From assembly GCA_021153325.1 (NCBI GenBank), contig JAGKTQ010000002.1:54776-118775 (forward strand): 64,000 bases of DNA. The letters run 5' to 3'. Source of the DNA: Lachnospiraceae bacterium (GTDB taxonomy: Bacteria; Bacillota; Clostridia; Lachnospirales; Lachnospiraceae). This document shows, piece after piece, positions 1 through 9,194 of this stretch. The notes beneath the pieces are model-generated. The model saw only the letters and a list, made by a program, of their open reading frames with translations, was not told the DNA's origin and did no database searches. The position numbers and the translations under genes are program-made. Every line of letters starts with the position of its first letter. The first letter of the stretch is position 1.

Positions 1-1360
1 TTGTCTCTTCCCAAAGAGTGTCCAGCTCCTTCTGACAGTAATCCCGGATTTCCATTGTTTTTGGTGAAGTGTAAACACATTTTCCTTGTAAGAAGACTGG
101 GACTAAAAGTTCGCGTAATGTGTAAGTGCCGCCTTCTAAGTGTGTTTTTTTCCATGGTTCTAATGGGTCAAATAACAAAAGAGGATCTTTTTCATCAAAA
201 TGTTCTTCTGACAGGCAGATTAAATCTGCTTTAATTTTGCCGGATTCTTTTTCATAAATACGATAAATGGTCTTGTTGCCTGGATTTGTGACTTTTTCCG
301 TATTTTCGGAAAGCTTGATTTTTGGAATGAAATTACCATCTTTATCACGGATCGCAGCAAGCTTATATACTCCGCCAAAGGAAGGGCAGTCTTTGGAAGT
401 AATCAAATGTGTACCAACACCCCAGGAAGTGATTTTCGCGCCCTGTGTTTTTAAGCTGTCGATCAAAAATTCGTCCAAATCGTTGGAAGCCGCAATCACC
501 GCATCTGGAAAACCAGCTTCGTCGAACATTTTTCGTGCTTTTTTAGAGAGGTAAGCAAGGTCGCCGCTGTCTAAGCGGATACCATAGTTTGTAAGTGGGA
601 TTCCCGCCTCCCGCATTTCTTTGAAAACTCGAATTGCATTTGGAACACCAGATTTTAATGTATCATAGGTGTCTGCTAATAAAATGCAGGAAGAAGGGTA
701 CATATTGGCATAAGTTTTAAATGCAGTATATTCATCGGGAAAGCTCATAATCCAGCTGTGTGCATGTGTGCCCTTTACTGGCACATCAAAGAGTTGTCCG
801 CATAGAACGTTTGAAGTACCGACACAGCCACCGATCACAGCGGCCCTTGCACCATAAGTTCCAGCATCCGGTCCCTGTGCACGGCGAAGTCCAAATTCCA
901 TAATGCCATCGCCTTTTGCTGCATAACAGATACGGGAGGCTTTTGTGGCGATCAGACTTTGGTGGTTCATAATATTCAAAATGGCAGTTTCCACAAGCTG
1001 CGCTTCCATAATTGGCGCAATGACTTTTATCATGGGCTCTCTCGGAAACATAATAGTTCCTTCAGGAATAGCATAAATGTCTCCTGAAAATTTAAAGTCA
1101 GCGAGATACGCGAGAAAATCTTCCTCAAAAATGCCAAGGCTTCTTAAATAGGTAATATCTTCTTCTTCAAAACGAAGATTTTTAATGTAGTCAATGATCT
1201 GCTCCAAGCCAGCCGAAATAGCATATCCGCCATCACACGGATTATTGCGGTAAAAGGCGTCAAAAATAACAATTTCATTTTGGTCTTTATTTTTAAAATA
1301 GCCCTGCATCATAGTTAATTCGTACAGGTCGGTAAGCAGTGTGAGATTTTGTCTGTCCAT
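1..1360 (-). CDS. pncB: nicotinate phosphoribosyltransferase (3' end outside window)
   Basis: This enzyme makes nicotinate mononucleotide from nicotinate and PRPP in the NAD salvage pathway, in the cytosol. The minus-strand frame starts at an ATG at 1360, nine bases after an AGGAGG box, and stays open to the window edge (about 453 codons; the family is about 480 residues). The N-terminus contains LLTDLYELTMMQGYF, and later stretches such as FGLRRAQGPDAG, GTHAHSWIMSF and GIRLDSGDLAYLS are typical of the family, including the conserved histidine in GTHAHS. The visible C-terminal end, ELDTLWEE, also fits. It is divergent from ileS and has its own sigma-A promoter. Only the last 25 to 40 residues appear to be missing. 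Confidence 0.93.
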   Translation of the reverse strand, partial: MDRQNLTLLTDLYELTMMQGYFKNKDQNEIVIFDAFYRNNPCDGGYAISAGLEQIIDYIKNLRFEEEDITYLRSLGIFEEDFLAYLADFKFSGDIYAIPEGTIMFPREPMIKVIAPIMEAQLVETAILNIMNHQSLIATKASRICYAAKGDGIMEFGLRRAQGPDAGTYGARAAVIGGCVGTSNVLCGQLFDVPVKGTHAHSWIMSFPDEYTAFKTYANMYPSSCILLADTYDTLKSGVPNAIRVFKEMREAGIPLTNYGIRLDSGDLAYLSKKARKMFDEAGFPDAVIAASNDLDEFLIDSLKTQGAKITSWGVGTHLITSKDCPSFGGVYKLAAIRDKDGNFIPKIKLSENTEKVTNPGNKTIYRIYEKESGKIKADLICLSEEHFDEKDPLLLFDPLEPWKKTHLEGGTYTLRELLVPVFLQGKCVYTSPKTMEIRDYCQKELDTLWEET

Positions 1361-1398
1361 ATAGCCTCCTTTTCGATCCCCTAAATATATATTTTACC

Positions 1399-1427
1399 AT
1401 TATATAAGAATTTTAGGCGAAGTACAA
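1399..1427 (-). promoter_or_regulatory. sigma-A promoter for pncB
   Basis: Read on the minus strand, TTGTAC and TATAAT are separated by 17 bases, about 40 bases upstream of the pncB start codon. The -10 box is a perfect consensus. Confidence 0.7.
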
Positions 1428-1588
1428 TGAAAGTGGTAAAATTAAGTTGACACGAAAATATGTTGAAGAATAAGGGTTCAACTGGATGATAACATGGAAA
1501 AAGCAAATAGACCAAAATGGTCTAAAAACCCTTTCCTTTTTAGTAGCAATAAAGCTGTGAATCGTAGTAAAAAATTCCTATAAGGGAA

Positions 1589-1618
1589 TTGACATTTCAA
1601 GGATGACAGCTTTATAAT
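1589..1618 (+). promoter_or_regulatory. sigma-A promoter for the ileS T-box transcript
   Basis: TTGACA (1589-1594) and TATAAT (1613-1618) are both perfect consensus boxes with an 18-base spacer. They lie just before the T-box leader, so transcription should begin near 1625. Confidence 0.85.
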
Positions 1619-1620
1619 AG

Positions 1621-1922
1621 GGTTCAGATAGAAAAGACGTTGACGAAGACAGTAGATAGCTATTGAAGTTGCAGCGAGCCGGTGAGGGTGAGAGTCCGGT
1701 ACGAGTAGACAGCTATTGAATATCACTTCCGAGTTGCAGGTCCGAACCGATTATCCTAAACAAAATCATGGTTGAATAGAAGTAGGAGCTGACGGTATTC
1801 CACCGTTAAGGGAACACATATTAACCGCTTGTAAGTATGCAGGAAAGAAGCGCGGGAGTATGGTTGTAACAGGTGGTATAACGAGATTTTTTGACCTCGT
1901 CCTTTTACAGGACGAGGTTTTT
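1621..1922 (+). ncRNA. isoleucine-responsive T-box leader
   Basis: This is an untranslated leader of about 300 bases between a consensus promoter and ileS. It has a stem I region with an AGTAGA motif and a GGTGAGGGTGAGAGTCCGG distal part. A GAATATCACTTCC specifier-loop stretch puts an ATC (isoleucine) codon at about 1722-1724. A T-box-like element, AGGTGGTATAACGAG, lies near 1871-1885, followed by a terminator hairpin at 1894-1922. In known T-boxes, uncharged tRNA pairs with the specifier and the T-box bulge and prevents termination, so isoleucine starvation should raise expression of ileS. The T-box sequence departs from the usual AGGGTGGNACCGCG, but the TGG that pairs with the tRNA end is kept. 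Confidence 0.88.
1894..1922 (+). terminator. T-box regulated terminator
   Basis: ACCTCGTCC (1894-1902) pairs with GGACGAGGT (1910-1918) and is followed by a T run. The upstream ACGAG of the T-box segment can compete for the 5' arm, as expected for an antiterminator. Confidence 0.85.
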
Positions 1923-1958
1923 CTATGTGCAGAGAATCAAAAAGAAAGGAAGAAAAAA

Positions 1959-4900
1959 ATGTACGAAAAAGTATCTACAAACCTTAATTTCGTAGAACGC
2001 GAAAAACAGACATTGGATTTTTGGAATGCCAATGACATTTTCAAAAAAAGTATGGACAGCAGAAAAGAGGGACCGACTTATACTTTTTATGACGGACCGC
2101 CAACTGCTAATGGTAAGCCACATATTGGTCACGTATTAACACGTGTTATTAAAGATATGATTCCAAGATACCGTACAATGAAAGGCTATATGGTACCAAG
2201 AAAAGCAGGATGGGATACCCATGGTCTTCCGGTAGAATTGGAAGTAGAAAAATTACTTGGATTGGATGGAAAAGAACAGATTGAAGAATATGGTCTTGAT
2301 CCATTTATTACAAAATGTAAAGAGAGTGTATGGAAATACAAAGGAATGTGGGAAGATTTTTCCGGCACAGTAGGTTTCTGGGCGGATATGGACGATCCTT
2401 ATGTTACTTACCATGATGATTATATCGAATCCGAATGGTGGGCATTAAAAGAAATCTGGAATAAAGGTCTTTTATACAAAGGCTTTAAGATCGTACCTTA
2501 CTGTCCTCGTTGTGGTACCCCGCTTTCTTCTCACGAAGTGGCACAGGGCTATAAAGATGTAAAAGAACGTTCTGCAGTAGCAAGATTCAAGGTAAAAGGT
2601 GAAGATGCTTATATTCTTGCATGGACAACAACACCTTGGACATTACCTTCCAATGTGGCACTCTGTGTAAATCCAGACGAAACTTATGCAAAAGTAAAAG
2701 CAGCAGATGGTTATACCTATTATATGGCAGAAGCATTGCTTGATACGGTGCTTGGAAGACTTGGAAAAGATGAAAACAAGGAAACGGGTGAAGCAGCTGT
2801 TGCAGCTTACGAGGTTTTGGAAGTCTATAAAGGTAAAGATTTAGAATATAAAGAATATGAGCCATTATTTGACTGTGCTACAGAAATCTGCGAAAGACAG
2901 CATAAGAAAGCATATTATGTAACATGCGATAATTATGTAACTTTGACAGATGGTACTGGTGTCGTTCACATTGCACCTGCATTTGGTGAAGACGATGCGA
3001 ACGTAGGACGTAAATATGACCTTCCTTTCGTACAGTTAGTAGACGGAAAAGGTGAAATGACAAAAGAAACTCCTTATGCCGGTGTATTTTGTAAAAAAGC
3101 AGATCCAATGGTATTGACTGATCTGGATAAAAAAGGTCTGTTATTTGATGCGCCGAAGTTCGAGCATAGCTATCCACACTGCTGGAGATGTGATACTCCG
3201 CTCATTTACTATGCGAGAGAATCCTGGTTCATCAAAATGACAGCAGTGAAGGATGACTTGATCCGCAACAACAACACGATCAACTGGATTCCAGAATCTA
3301 TCGGTAAAGGACGTTTTGGTGACTGGTTAGAGAACATTCAGGACTGGGGTATTTCCCGTAACCGTTACTGGGGAACACCATTAAACGTATGGGAATGTGA
3401 ATGCGGACATATGCATTCTGTAGGAAGTCGTGAAGAATTAGAAAAATTAAGCGGAAATCCAGAAGCAAAAACAGTAGAACTTCACAGACCATACATTGAT
3501 GCCATCACTTTCCCTTGTGAGAAATGTGGTAAGACGATGCATCGTGTACCGGAAGTAATTGACTGCTGGTTCGATTCAGGAGCAATGCCTTTTGCACAGC
3601 ATCATTATCCGTTTGAAAACAAAGAGTTGTTTGAAAAACAGTTCCCGGCACAGTTTATTTCCGAGGCTGTTGACCAGACAAGAGGATGGTTCTACTCCTT
3701 ACTTGCAGAGTCTACTTTGTTGTTTAATAAAGCACCATATGAAAATGTAATCGTACTCGGACACGTACAGGATGAAAATGGACAGAAGATGAGTAAGTCC
3801 AAAGGAAATGCAGTTGATCCGTTTGATGCACTGGCTACTTACGGAGCAGATGCTATCCGCTGGTATTTCTATATTAACTCTGCACCTTGGTTACCGAATC
3901 GTTTCCATGGCAAAGCAGTACAGGAAGGTCAGCGTAAATTTATGGGTACACTTTGGAATACTTATGCATTCTTCGTACTCTATGCAAATATTGATGACTT
4001 TGATGCAAGCAAATACAGTCTGGAATATGACAAACTTACTGTTATGGATAAATGGCTGTTATCCAAGTTGAACAGCTTGATCACAGAAGTAGATAATAAC
4101 TTAGAGAACTATCGTATTCCGGAAGCAGCAAGAGCATTGGAAAGCTTTGTGGATGATATGAGTAACTGGTATGTAAGAAGAAGCCGTGAACGTTTCTGGG
4201 CAAAAGGAATGGAACAGGATAAGATCAATGCTTATATGACACTGTACACTGCTCTTGTAACAGTATGTAAAGTGGCAGCTCCAATGATTCCGTTCATGAC
4301 AGAAGACATTTACCAGAACCTTGTTAGAAGCATTGACAAATCCGCACCGGAAAGTATTCATCTGTGTGATTACCCAGTTGCAGATGCAGCTTTTGTAGAT
4401 AAGAAATTAGAAGAAGATATGGATGAGGTATTGAAGGTTGTTGTTATGGGTCGTGCATGTAGAAATGCAGCGAATATCAAAAACCGTCAGCCAATCGGAA
4501 ATATGTTCATTAAAGCTCCTAATGCACTGGATGATTTCTATAAAGCAATCATTGAGGAAGAGTTGAACGTAAAAGCAGTTACTTTCACAGATGACGTAAG
4601 AGATTTCACAAGCTACACCTTTAAACCGCAGCTTCGTACAGTCGGACCAAAATATGGCAAACAGCTTGGCGGTATTCAGAAGACATTAGCTACTTTGGAT
4701 GGCAATGCGGCAATGGATGAATTAAAGGCAAGCGGAGCATTGAAATTCGATATAGACGGAGTGGAAGTAGCACTGGCAGAGGAAGACTTATTGATCGAAA
4801 TGAGTCAGAAGGAAGGCTATGTATCTGAAGCAGATAATACAGTGACTGTTGTACTGGATACAAATTTGACAGAAGAACTCATTGAAGAAGGCTTCGTACT

Positions 4901-5141
4901 GGAGCTTATCAGTAAGATTCAGACGATGCGTAAAGAGTCTGAAGAGAACTTACAGGTAACAGACCACATTAAAGTATCTGTAAGCGGAAATGACAAAATT
5001 GCATCCATTATGGATACAAATAAAGAAGCGATCGCAGGAAAAGTACTTGCAGATGTGATGACAGCAGGCGATAGTTTCAAATACGCTAAAGAATGGAATG
5101 TAAACGGAGAAAACGTAACAATTTCCATTGAAAAAGCATAA
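1959..5141 (+). CDS. ileS: isoleucyl-tRNA synthetase
   Basis: Charges tRNA-Ile with isoleucine in the cytosol. The protein has 1060 residues. It carries the class I HIGH motif (KPHIGHV, HIGH at residues 55-58), a CP1 editing domain with an AWTTTPWTLPSN stretch, the KMSKS loop (KMSKSKGN, from residue 610) and a tRNA-anticodon-binding C-terminal part. The length and the GPPTANGKPHIGH form of the first motif fit the longer, eukaryote-like IleS class rather than the roughly 930-residue class; that class tends to tolerate mupirocin, but this is inference. The ATG at 1959 follows AGGAAG; the frame is open further upstream, but that part lies in the T-box terminator. glgP follows after 19 bases with no visible terminator. 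Confidence 0.97.
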   Translation: MYEKVSTNLNFVEREKQTLDFWNANDIFKKSMDSRKEGPTYTFYDGPPTANGKPHIGHVLTRVIKDMIPRYRTMKGYMVPRKAGWDTHGLPVELEVEKLLGLDGKEQIEEYGLDPFITKCKESVWKYKGMWEDFSGTVGFWADMDDPYVTYHDDYIESEWWALKEIWNKGLLYKGFKIVPYCPRCGTPLSSHEVAQGYKDVKERSAVARFKVKGEDAYILAWTTTPWTLPSNVALCVNPDETYAKVKAADGYTYYMAEALLDTVLGRLGKDENKETGEAAVAAYEVLEVYKGKDLEYKEYEPLFDCATEICERQHKKAYYVTCDNYVTLTDGTGVVHIAPAFGEDDANVGRKYDLPFVQLVDGKGEMTKETPYAGVFCKKADPMVLTDLDKKGLLFDAPKFEHSYPHCWRCDTPLIYYARESWFIKMTAVKDDLIRNNNTINWIPESIGKGRFGDWLENIQDWGISRNRYWGTPLNVWECECGHMHSVGSREELEKLSGNPEAKTVELHRPYIDAITFPCEKCGKTMHRVPEVIDCWFDSGAMPFAQHHYPFENKELFEKQFPAQFISEAVDQTRGWFYSLLAESTLLFNKAPYENVIVLGHVQDENGQKMSKSKGNAVDPFDALATYGADAIRWYFYINSAPWLPNRFHGKAVQEGQRKFMGTLWNTYAFFVLYANIDDFDASKYSLEYDKLTVMDKWLLSKLNSLITEVDNNLENYRIPEAARALESFVDDMSNWYVRRSRERFWAKGMEQDKINAYMTLYTALVTVCKVAAPMIPFMTEDIYQNLVRSIDKSAPESIHLCDYPVADAAFVDKKLEEDMDEVLKVVVMGRACRNAANIKNRQPIGNMFIKAPNALDDFYKAIIEEELNVKAVTFTDDVRDFTSYTFKPQLRTVGPKYGKQLGGIQKTLATLDGNAAMDELKASGALKFDIDGVEVALAEEDLLIEMSQKEGYVSEADNTVTVVLDTNLTEELIEEGFVLELISKIQTMRKESEENLQVTDHIKVSVSGNDKIASIMDTNKEAIAGKVLADVMTAGDSFKYAKEWNVNGENVTISIEKA

Positions 5142-5160
5142 AAATGGAGGAGAAACCTTT

Positions 5161-7638
5161 ATGGCAAAATTGAAGAAAAAGACTTTTGATAAGGAACTCT
5201 TTAAAAGAAGCGTGCTATATAATGTAAAGACTCTTTACCGTAAGACTTTAGAAGAAGCAAGTGATCAACAAATCTTTCAGGCTGTTTCCTATGCGATTAA
5301 AGATGCAATTATCGATCATTGGCTGGAAACTCAAAAAACATATGAAAAAAAAGACCCGAAAACAGTATATTATTTGTCAATGGAATTTCTGATGGGTCGT
5401 GCATTAGGCAATAATATGATCAACTTACAGGCTTATGACGAAGTGAAAAAAGCATTGGATGAGCTTGGAATAGATATTAACGTAGTAGAGGACCAGGAGC
5501 CGGATGCGGCTCTTGGAAATGGCGGTCTGGGACGATTGGCTGCCTGCTTCCTTGATTCTCTTGCAACACTTGGCTATCCGGCATATGGCTGCGGTATTCG
5601 TTATCGTTATGGTATGTTCAAACAGGAAATCCGTGATGGATATCAGGTGGAAGTACCGGATGTATGGCTGAACGAAGGCAATCCGTTTGAACTTCGCAGA
5701 CCGGAATATGCAAAAGAAGTAAAATTTGGCGGTTATGTGAATGTTTACATTGATGAAAAAGGAAGAAGCAATTTTGTACAGGAAGGTTATCAATCTGTAA
5801 AGGCAGTCCCTTATGATATGCCAATCGTAGGTTATGGAAATGGTATCGTAAATACACTTCGTATCTGGGATGCACAGCCTGTAGAGTGCTTCCAGTTGGA
5901 TTCCTTTGATAAAGGTGATTATCATAAGGCAGTAGAGCAGGAAAATCTTGCAAAAAATATTGTAGAAGTATTGTATCCGAATGATAATCATTATGCTGGA
6001 AAAGAATTACGTTTGAAACAGCAATATTTCTTCATTTCCGCATCGGTACAGGAAGCGGTAGCAAAATATATGCGTAACCACGACGATATTCGTAAGTTCC
6101 ATGAGAAAGTAACTTTCCAGTTGAACGATACACATCCGACGGTAGCAATCGCAGAATTAATGCGTATTTTAATGGATGAGTACTATTTAACATGGGATGA
6201 AGCATGGAATGTTACGACAAAAACATGCGCTTACACAAACCATACGATTATGGCTGAAGCATTGGAAAAATGGCCGATTGAGTTATTCTCAAGACTCCTT
6301 CCTAGAATTTATCAGATCGTAGAAGAGATCAACCGTCGTTTTGTAGATCAGATACAGCAACAGTATGGTGGAGACCAGAACTTGTGTCAGGAAAAGATTC
6401 GCAAAATGGCAATCATTTATGACGGACAGGTTAAAATGGCACACCTTGCTATCGTAGCAGGTTATTCTGTAAATGGTGTAGCAAGACTGCATACGGAAAT
6501 TTTGAAAAAACAGGAATTAAAAGACTTTTATGAAATGATGCCTGAGAAATTTAACAACAAAACAAATGGTATCACACAGAGAAGATTCTTATTACATGGA
6601 AATCCGTTGCTTGCAAAATGGGTAACAGAACATGTTGGAAGCGACTGGATCACAGACTTGCCAAAGATCAACAAATTAAAAGTATACGCAGATGATGAAA
6701 AGGCACAACAGGAGTTCATGAACATCAAATATCGTAATAAAGTAAGACTTGCGGAATACATCAGAGAGCATAATGGAATCGAAGTGGATCCTCGTTCTAT
6801 TTTTGATGTACAGGTAAAACGTCTTCATGAATATAAACGTCAGTTGTTGAATATCCTGCATGTAATGTATTTGTACAATGAATTAAAGGAACATCCGGAA
6901 ATGGACTTCTATCCAAGAACATTTATTTTCGGAGCAAAAGCGGCAGCAGGTTATCAGAATGCAAAACTTACTATTAAATTGATCAATTCAGTAGCAGATG
7001 TGATCAATAACGATCCTTCCATTAATGGAAAGATCAAAGTAGTATTTATTGAAAACTACCGCGTTTCTAATGCAGAAATGATCTTTGCGGCAGCAGATGT
7101 TTCCGAACAGATTTCTACAGCAAGTAAAGAGGCTTCTGGTACAGGAAACATGAAATTCATGTTAAATGGTGCACTGACTCTTGGAACAATGGATGGTGCG
7201 AATGTAGAAATCGTAGAAGAAGTTGGTCAGGAAAATGCATTTATTTTTGGATTAAGCTCAGATGAAGTCATTCAGTATGAGAACTATGGCGGATACAATC
7301 CGATGGAAATTTTCAACAATGACCCGGATGTAAGAAAGGTATTAATGCAGTTGATCAACGGTACTTATGCACCGGATGATACAGAACTTTTCCGTCCGCT
7401 CTACAATTCACTGTTAAATACACAGAGTACATCAAAAGCAGATACTTACTTTATTTTGAAAGATTTCAAATCTTATGCAGAAGCACAAAGAAAAGTGGAA
7501 GCTGCTTACAAAGATGAAGCCGGTTGGGCAAGAAGTGCTATTTTGAATGTAGCATGCTCAGGTAAATTTACTTCAGATAGAACTATTCAGCAATACGTTG
7601 ATGAAATTTGGCATTTGGATAAAGTAGTATTGGATTAA
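5161..7638 (+). CDS. glgP: glycogen/maltodextrin phosphorylase
   Basis: Releases glucose-1-phosphate from alpha-1,4-glucans by phosphorolysis, using pyridoxal phosphate. The protein has 825 residues, the normal family length. Family signatures include YYLSMEFLMGR near the N-terminus, ALGNGGLGRLAACFLDS, the VFIENYRVSNAEM stretch and the PLP site GTGNMKFMLNGA, with the cofactor lysine at residue 665. The start at 5161 is set by GGAGGAG eight bases upstream; an earlier in-frame start would overlap the end of ileS. No promoter or terminator is visible between ileS and glgP, so they are probably co-transcribed and share the T-box. A long hairpin terminator follows. Confidence 0.96.
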   Translation: MAKLKKKTFDKELFKRSVLYNVKTLYRKTLEEASDQQIFQAVSYAIKDAIIDHWLETQKTYEKKDPKTVYYLSMEFLMGRALGNNMINLQAYDEVKKALDELGIDINVVEDQEPDAALGNGGLGRLAACFLDSLATLGYPAYGCGIRYRYGMFKQEIRDGYQVEVPDVWLNEGNPFELRRPEYAKEVKFGGYVNVYIDEKGRSNFVQEGYQSVKAVPYDMPIVGYGNGIVNTLRIWDAQPVECFQLDSFDKGDYHKAVEQENLAKNIVEVLYPNDNHYAGKELRLKQQYFFISASVQEAVAKYMRNHDDIRKFHEKVTFQLNDTHPTVAIAELMRILMDEYYLTWDEAWNVTTKTCAYTNHTIMAEALEKWPIELFSRLLPRIYQIVEEINRRFVDQIQQQYGGDQNLCQEKIRKMAIIYDGQVKMAHLAIVAGYSVNGVARLHTEILKKQELKDFYEMMPEKFNNKTNGITQRRFLLHGNPLLAKWVTEHVGSDWITDLPKINKLKVYADDEKAQQEFMNIKYRNKVRLAEYIREHNGIEVDPRSIFDVQVKRLHEYKRQLLNILHVMYLYNELKEHPEMDFYPRTFIFGAKAAAGYQNAKLTIKLINSVADVINNDPSINGKIKVVFIENYRVSNAEMIFAAADVSEQISTASKEASGTGNMKFMLNGALTLGTMDGANVEIVEEVGQENAFIFGLSSDEVIQYENYGGYNPMEIFNNDPDVRKVLMQLINGTYAPDDTELFRPLYNSLLNTQSTSKADTYFILKDFKSYAEAQRKVEAAYKDEAGWARSAILNVACSGKFTSDRTIQQYVDEIWHLDKVVLD

Positions 7639-7645
7639 TCGCAAG

Positions 7646-7709
7646 GAAGTAAATCGCCTTTGCGCCGGAGAAGCAATCTTTCGGGGCAGGGCAGTTTACT
7701 TCTTTTTTT
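7646..7709 (+). terminator. terminator after glgP
   Basis: GAAGTAAA (7646-7653) pairs with TTTACTTC (7695-7702), with further partial pairing inside, followed by seven Ts. Confidence 0.8.
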
Positions 7710-7728
7710 GTGAAATGAGGAGGGAAAA

Positions 7729-9168
7729 ATGCTTTTTTCCAGTACAATATTTTTGTTTTTATTTTTACCCATTGTAATTTTGCTCTATTTTCTTGCAAAA
7801 GAGAAATACCGCAATATCATTCTTTTATTTGCGAGCCTTTATTTTTACGCATATGGTGAGCCGGAATTTATTTATATATTGCTCATATCTATTGCGTTAA
7901 ATTACCTTTTTGCACTTGGAATCGAAAAGGTAGAAAGTAGAGAGAAGTTGCGAAAAGCAGTATTGGTCGTTGCGATTGTTGTGAATGTTGCGGTGCTTTT
8001 TGTATGCAAATATTTGAATTTTACGATCACGATCATTGACGCACTGTTTGGAGATATCTTACAGGTATTGCCGATCAGGCTGCCTATTGGAATTTCTTTT
8101 TATACATTCCAGGCAATTTCGTATTTGATTGATGTTTATAGAAAAGAAGTGAAAGCGCAGAAAAATCCAATTAATCTGGCACTTTATATATCCTTCTTCC
8201 CGCAGCTTATTGCCGGTCCGATCGTGCGGTACAAGACAATGGCAGAGGCATTAGAGAATCGAAAAGAGAGTTGGAATGACATTACTTATGGCGTAAGAAG
8301 ATTTTTGATCGGATTGGGCAAGAAAATTATTTTAGCCAACAATTTAAGTCTGATAGCGGAATATGCTTTTGGATTTGATAATTATGGAAATCTGCCAGTA
8401 GTGACTGCATGGCTTGGCGCGATCAGTTTTTCTTTACAGATCTATTTTGACTTTTCAGGTTATTCTGATATGGCAATTGGTCTGGGAAGAATTTTCGGAT
8501 TCCATTTTGAAGAAAACTTTCACTATCCTTACGCAGCAAAAAATATTACGGACTTCTGGCGAAGATGGCATATTTCTTTGAGTGCCTGGTTTCGGGATTA
8601 TGTATACATTCCGTTAGGCGGTTCCAGAGTAAGTAAAAAAAGACACATATGGAATATGTTCGTAGTTTGGTGTATTACCGGAATATGGCATGGCGCAGCG
8701 TGGAATTTTGTAGCTTGGGGACTTTGCTATTTCTTCTTACTTGTTTTGGAAAAATATGTGTTCCATCCAGAAAAACTGAAAAATGTTTTTGGTAAGCTCA
8801 TCTATAGAATAGGTACACTGTTGGCAGTGAATTTCCTTTGGGTATTTTTTAATGCCACAGCAGGATATGGTATGAGTGCTTTGCGTCGTGGAGCAGGGTA
8901 CTGTCTGTCAATGATCGGTTGTAATGAGAATCCATTTTTCTCATCTGAAATATTATTTTACGTGCAGGAATATGGATGGTTTCTTGTGGCAGCTGTATTA
9001 GCATCTGCCCCGATTCTGCCGAAGTTAAAAGAGTTATGCAGTAAACATAAGGTGATACATGGCATTTGGGAAGTACTTGCCTGTGCCGGACTTGCAGTAG
9101 TATTTTTGTACGCGGTTGCAAATCTGGTCATGGGAGCTCACAATCCATTTATTTATTTTAACTTTTAA
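7729..9168 (+). CDS. MBOAT O-acyltransferase (AlgI/DltB type), module 1
   Basis: Polytopic membrane protein of 479 residues, of the family that moves acyl (usually acetyl) groups across the membrane for O-acylation of surface polysaccharides or teichoic acids. It opens with MLFSSTIFLFLFLPIV, a typical AlgI-like N-terminus. It has the PLGISFYTFQ-type segment, FPQLIAGPIVRY, FDFSGYSDMAIGLGR, FWRRWHISLSAWFRDYVY and GIWHGAAWNF with the conserved catalytic histidine at residue 321. An AGGAGGG box precedes the ATG. It ends 26 bases before a DHHW/SGNH protein, the usual partner that finishes the transfer outside the cell. The acceptor polymer cannot be told from the sequence. No promoter is obvious between the glgP terminator and this gene. 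Confidence 0.92.
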   Translation: MLFSSTIFLFLFLPIVILLYFLAKEKYRNIILLFASLYFYAYGEPEFIYILLISIALNYLFALGIEKVESREKLRKAVLVVAIVVNVAVLFVCKYLNFTITIIDALFGDILQVLPIRLPIGISFYTFQAISYLIDVYRKEVKAQKNPINLALYISFFPQLIAGPIVRYKTMAEALENRKESWNDITYGVRRFLIGLGKKIILANNLSLIAEYAFGFDNYGNLPVVTAWLGAISFSLQIYFDFSGYSDMAIGLGRIFGFHFEENFHYPYAAKNITDFWRRWHISLSAWFRDYVYIPLGGSRVSKKRHIWNMFVVWCITGIWHGAAWNFVAWGLCYFFLLVLEKYVFHPEKLKNVFGKLIYRIGTLLAVNFLWVFFNATAGYGMSALRRGAGYCLSMIGCNENPFFSSEILFYVQEYGWFLVAAVLASAPILPKLKELCSKHKVIHGIWEVLACAGLAVVFLYAVANLVMGAHNPFIYFNF

Positions 9169-9194
9169 ATAGAAAGAGGCAGGAGGACTATTTT

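Noticed and set aside
5425..5991. A 188-codon open frame on the minus strand within glgP
   Set aside because: It lies opposite a highly conserved enzyme gene, has no ribosome-binding site and reads as an Ile/Phe-rich shadow of the coding strand.
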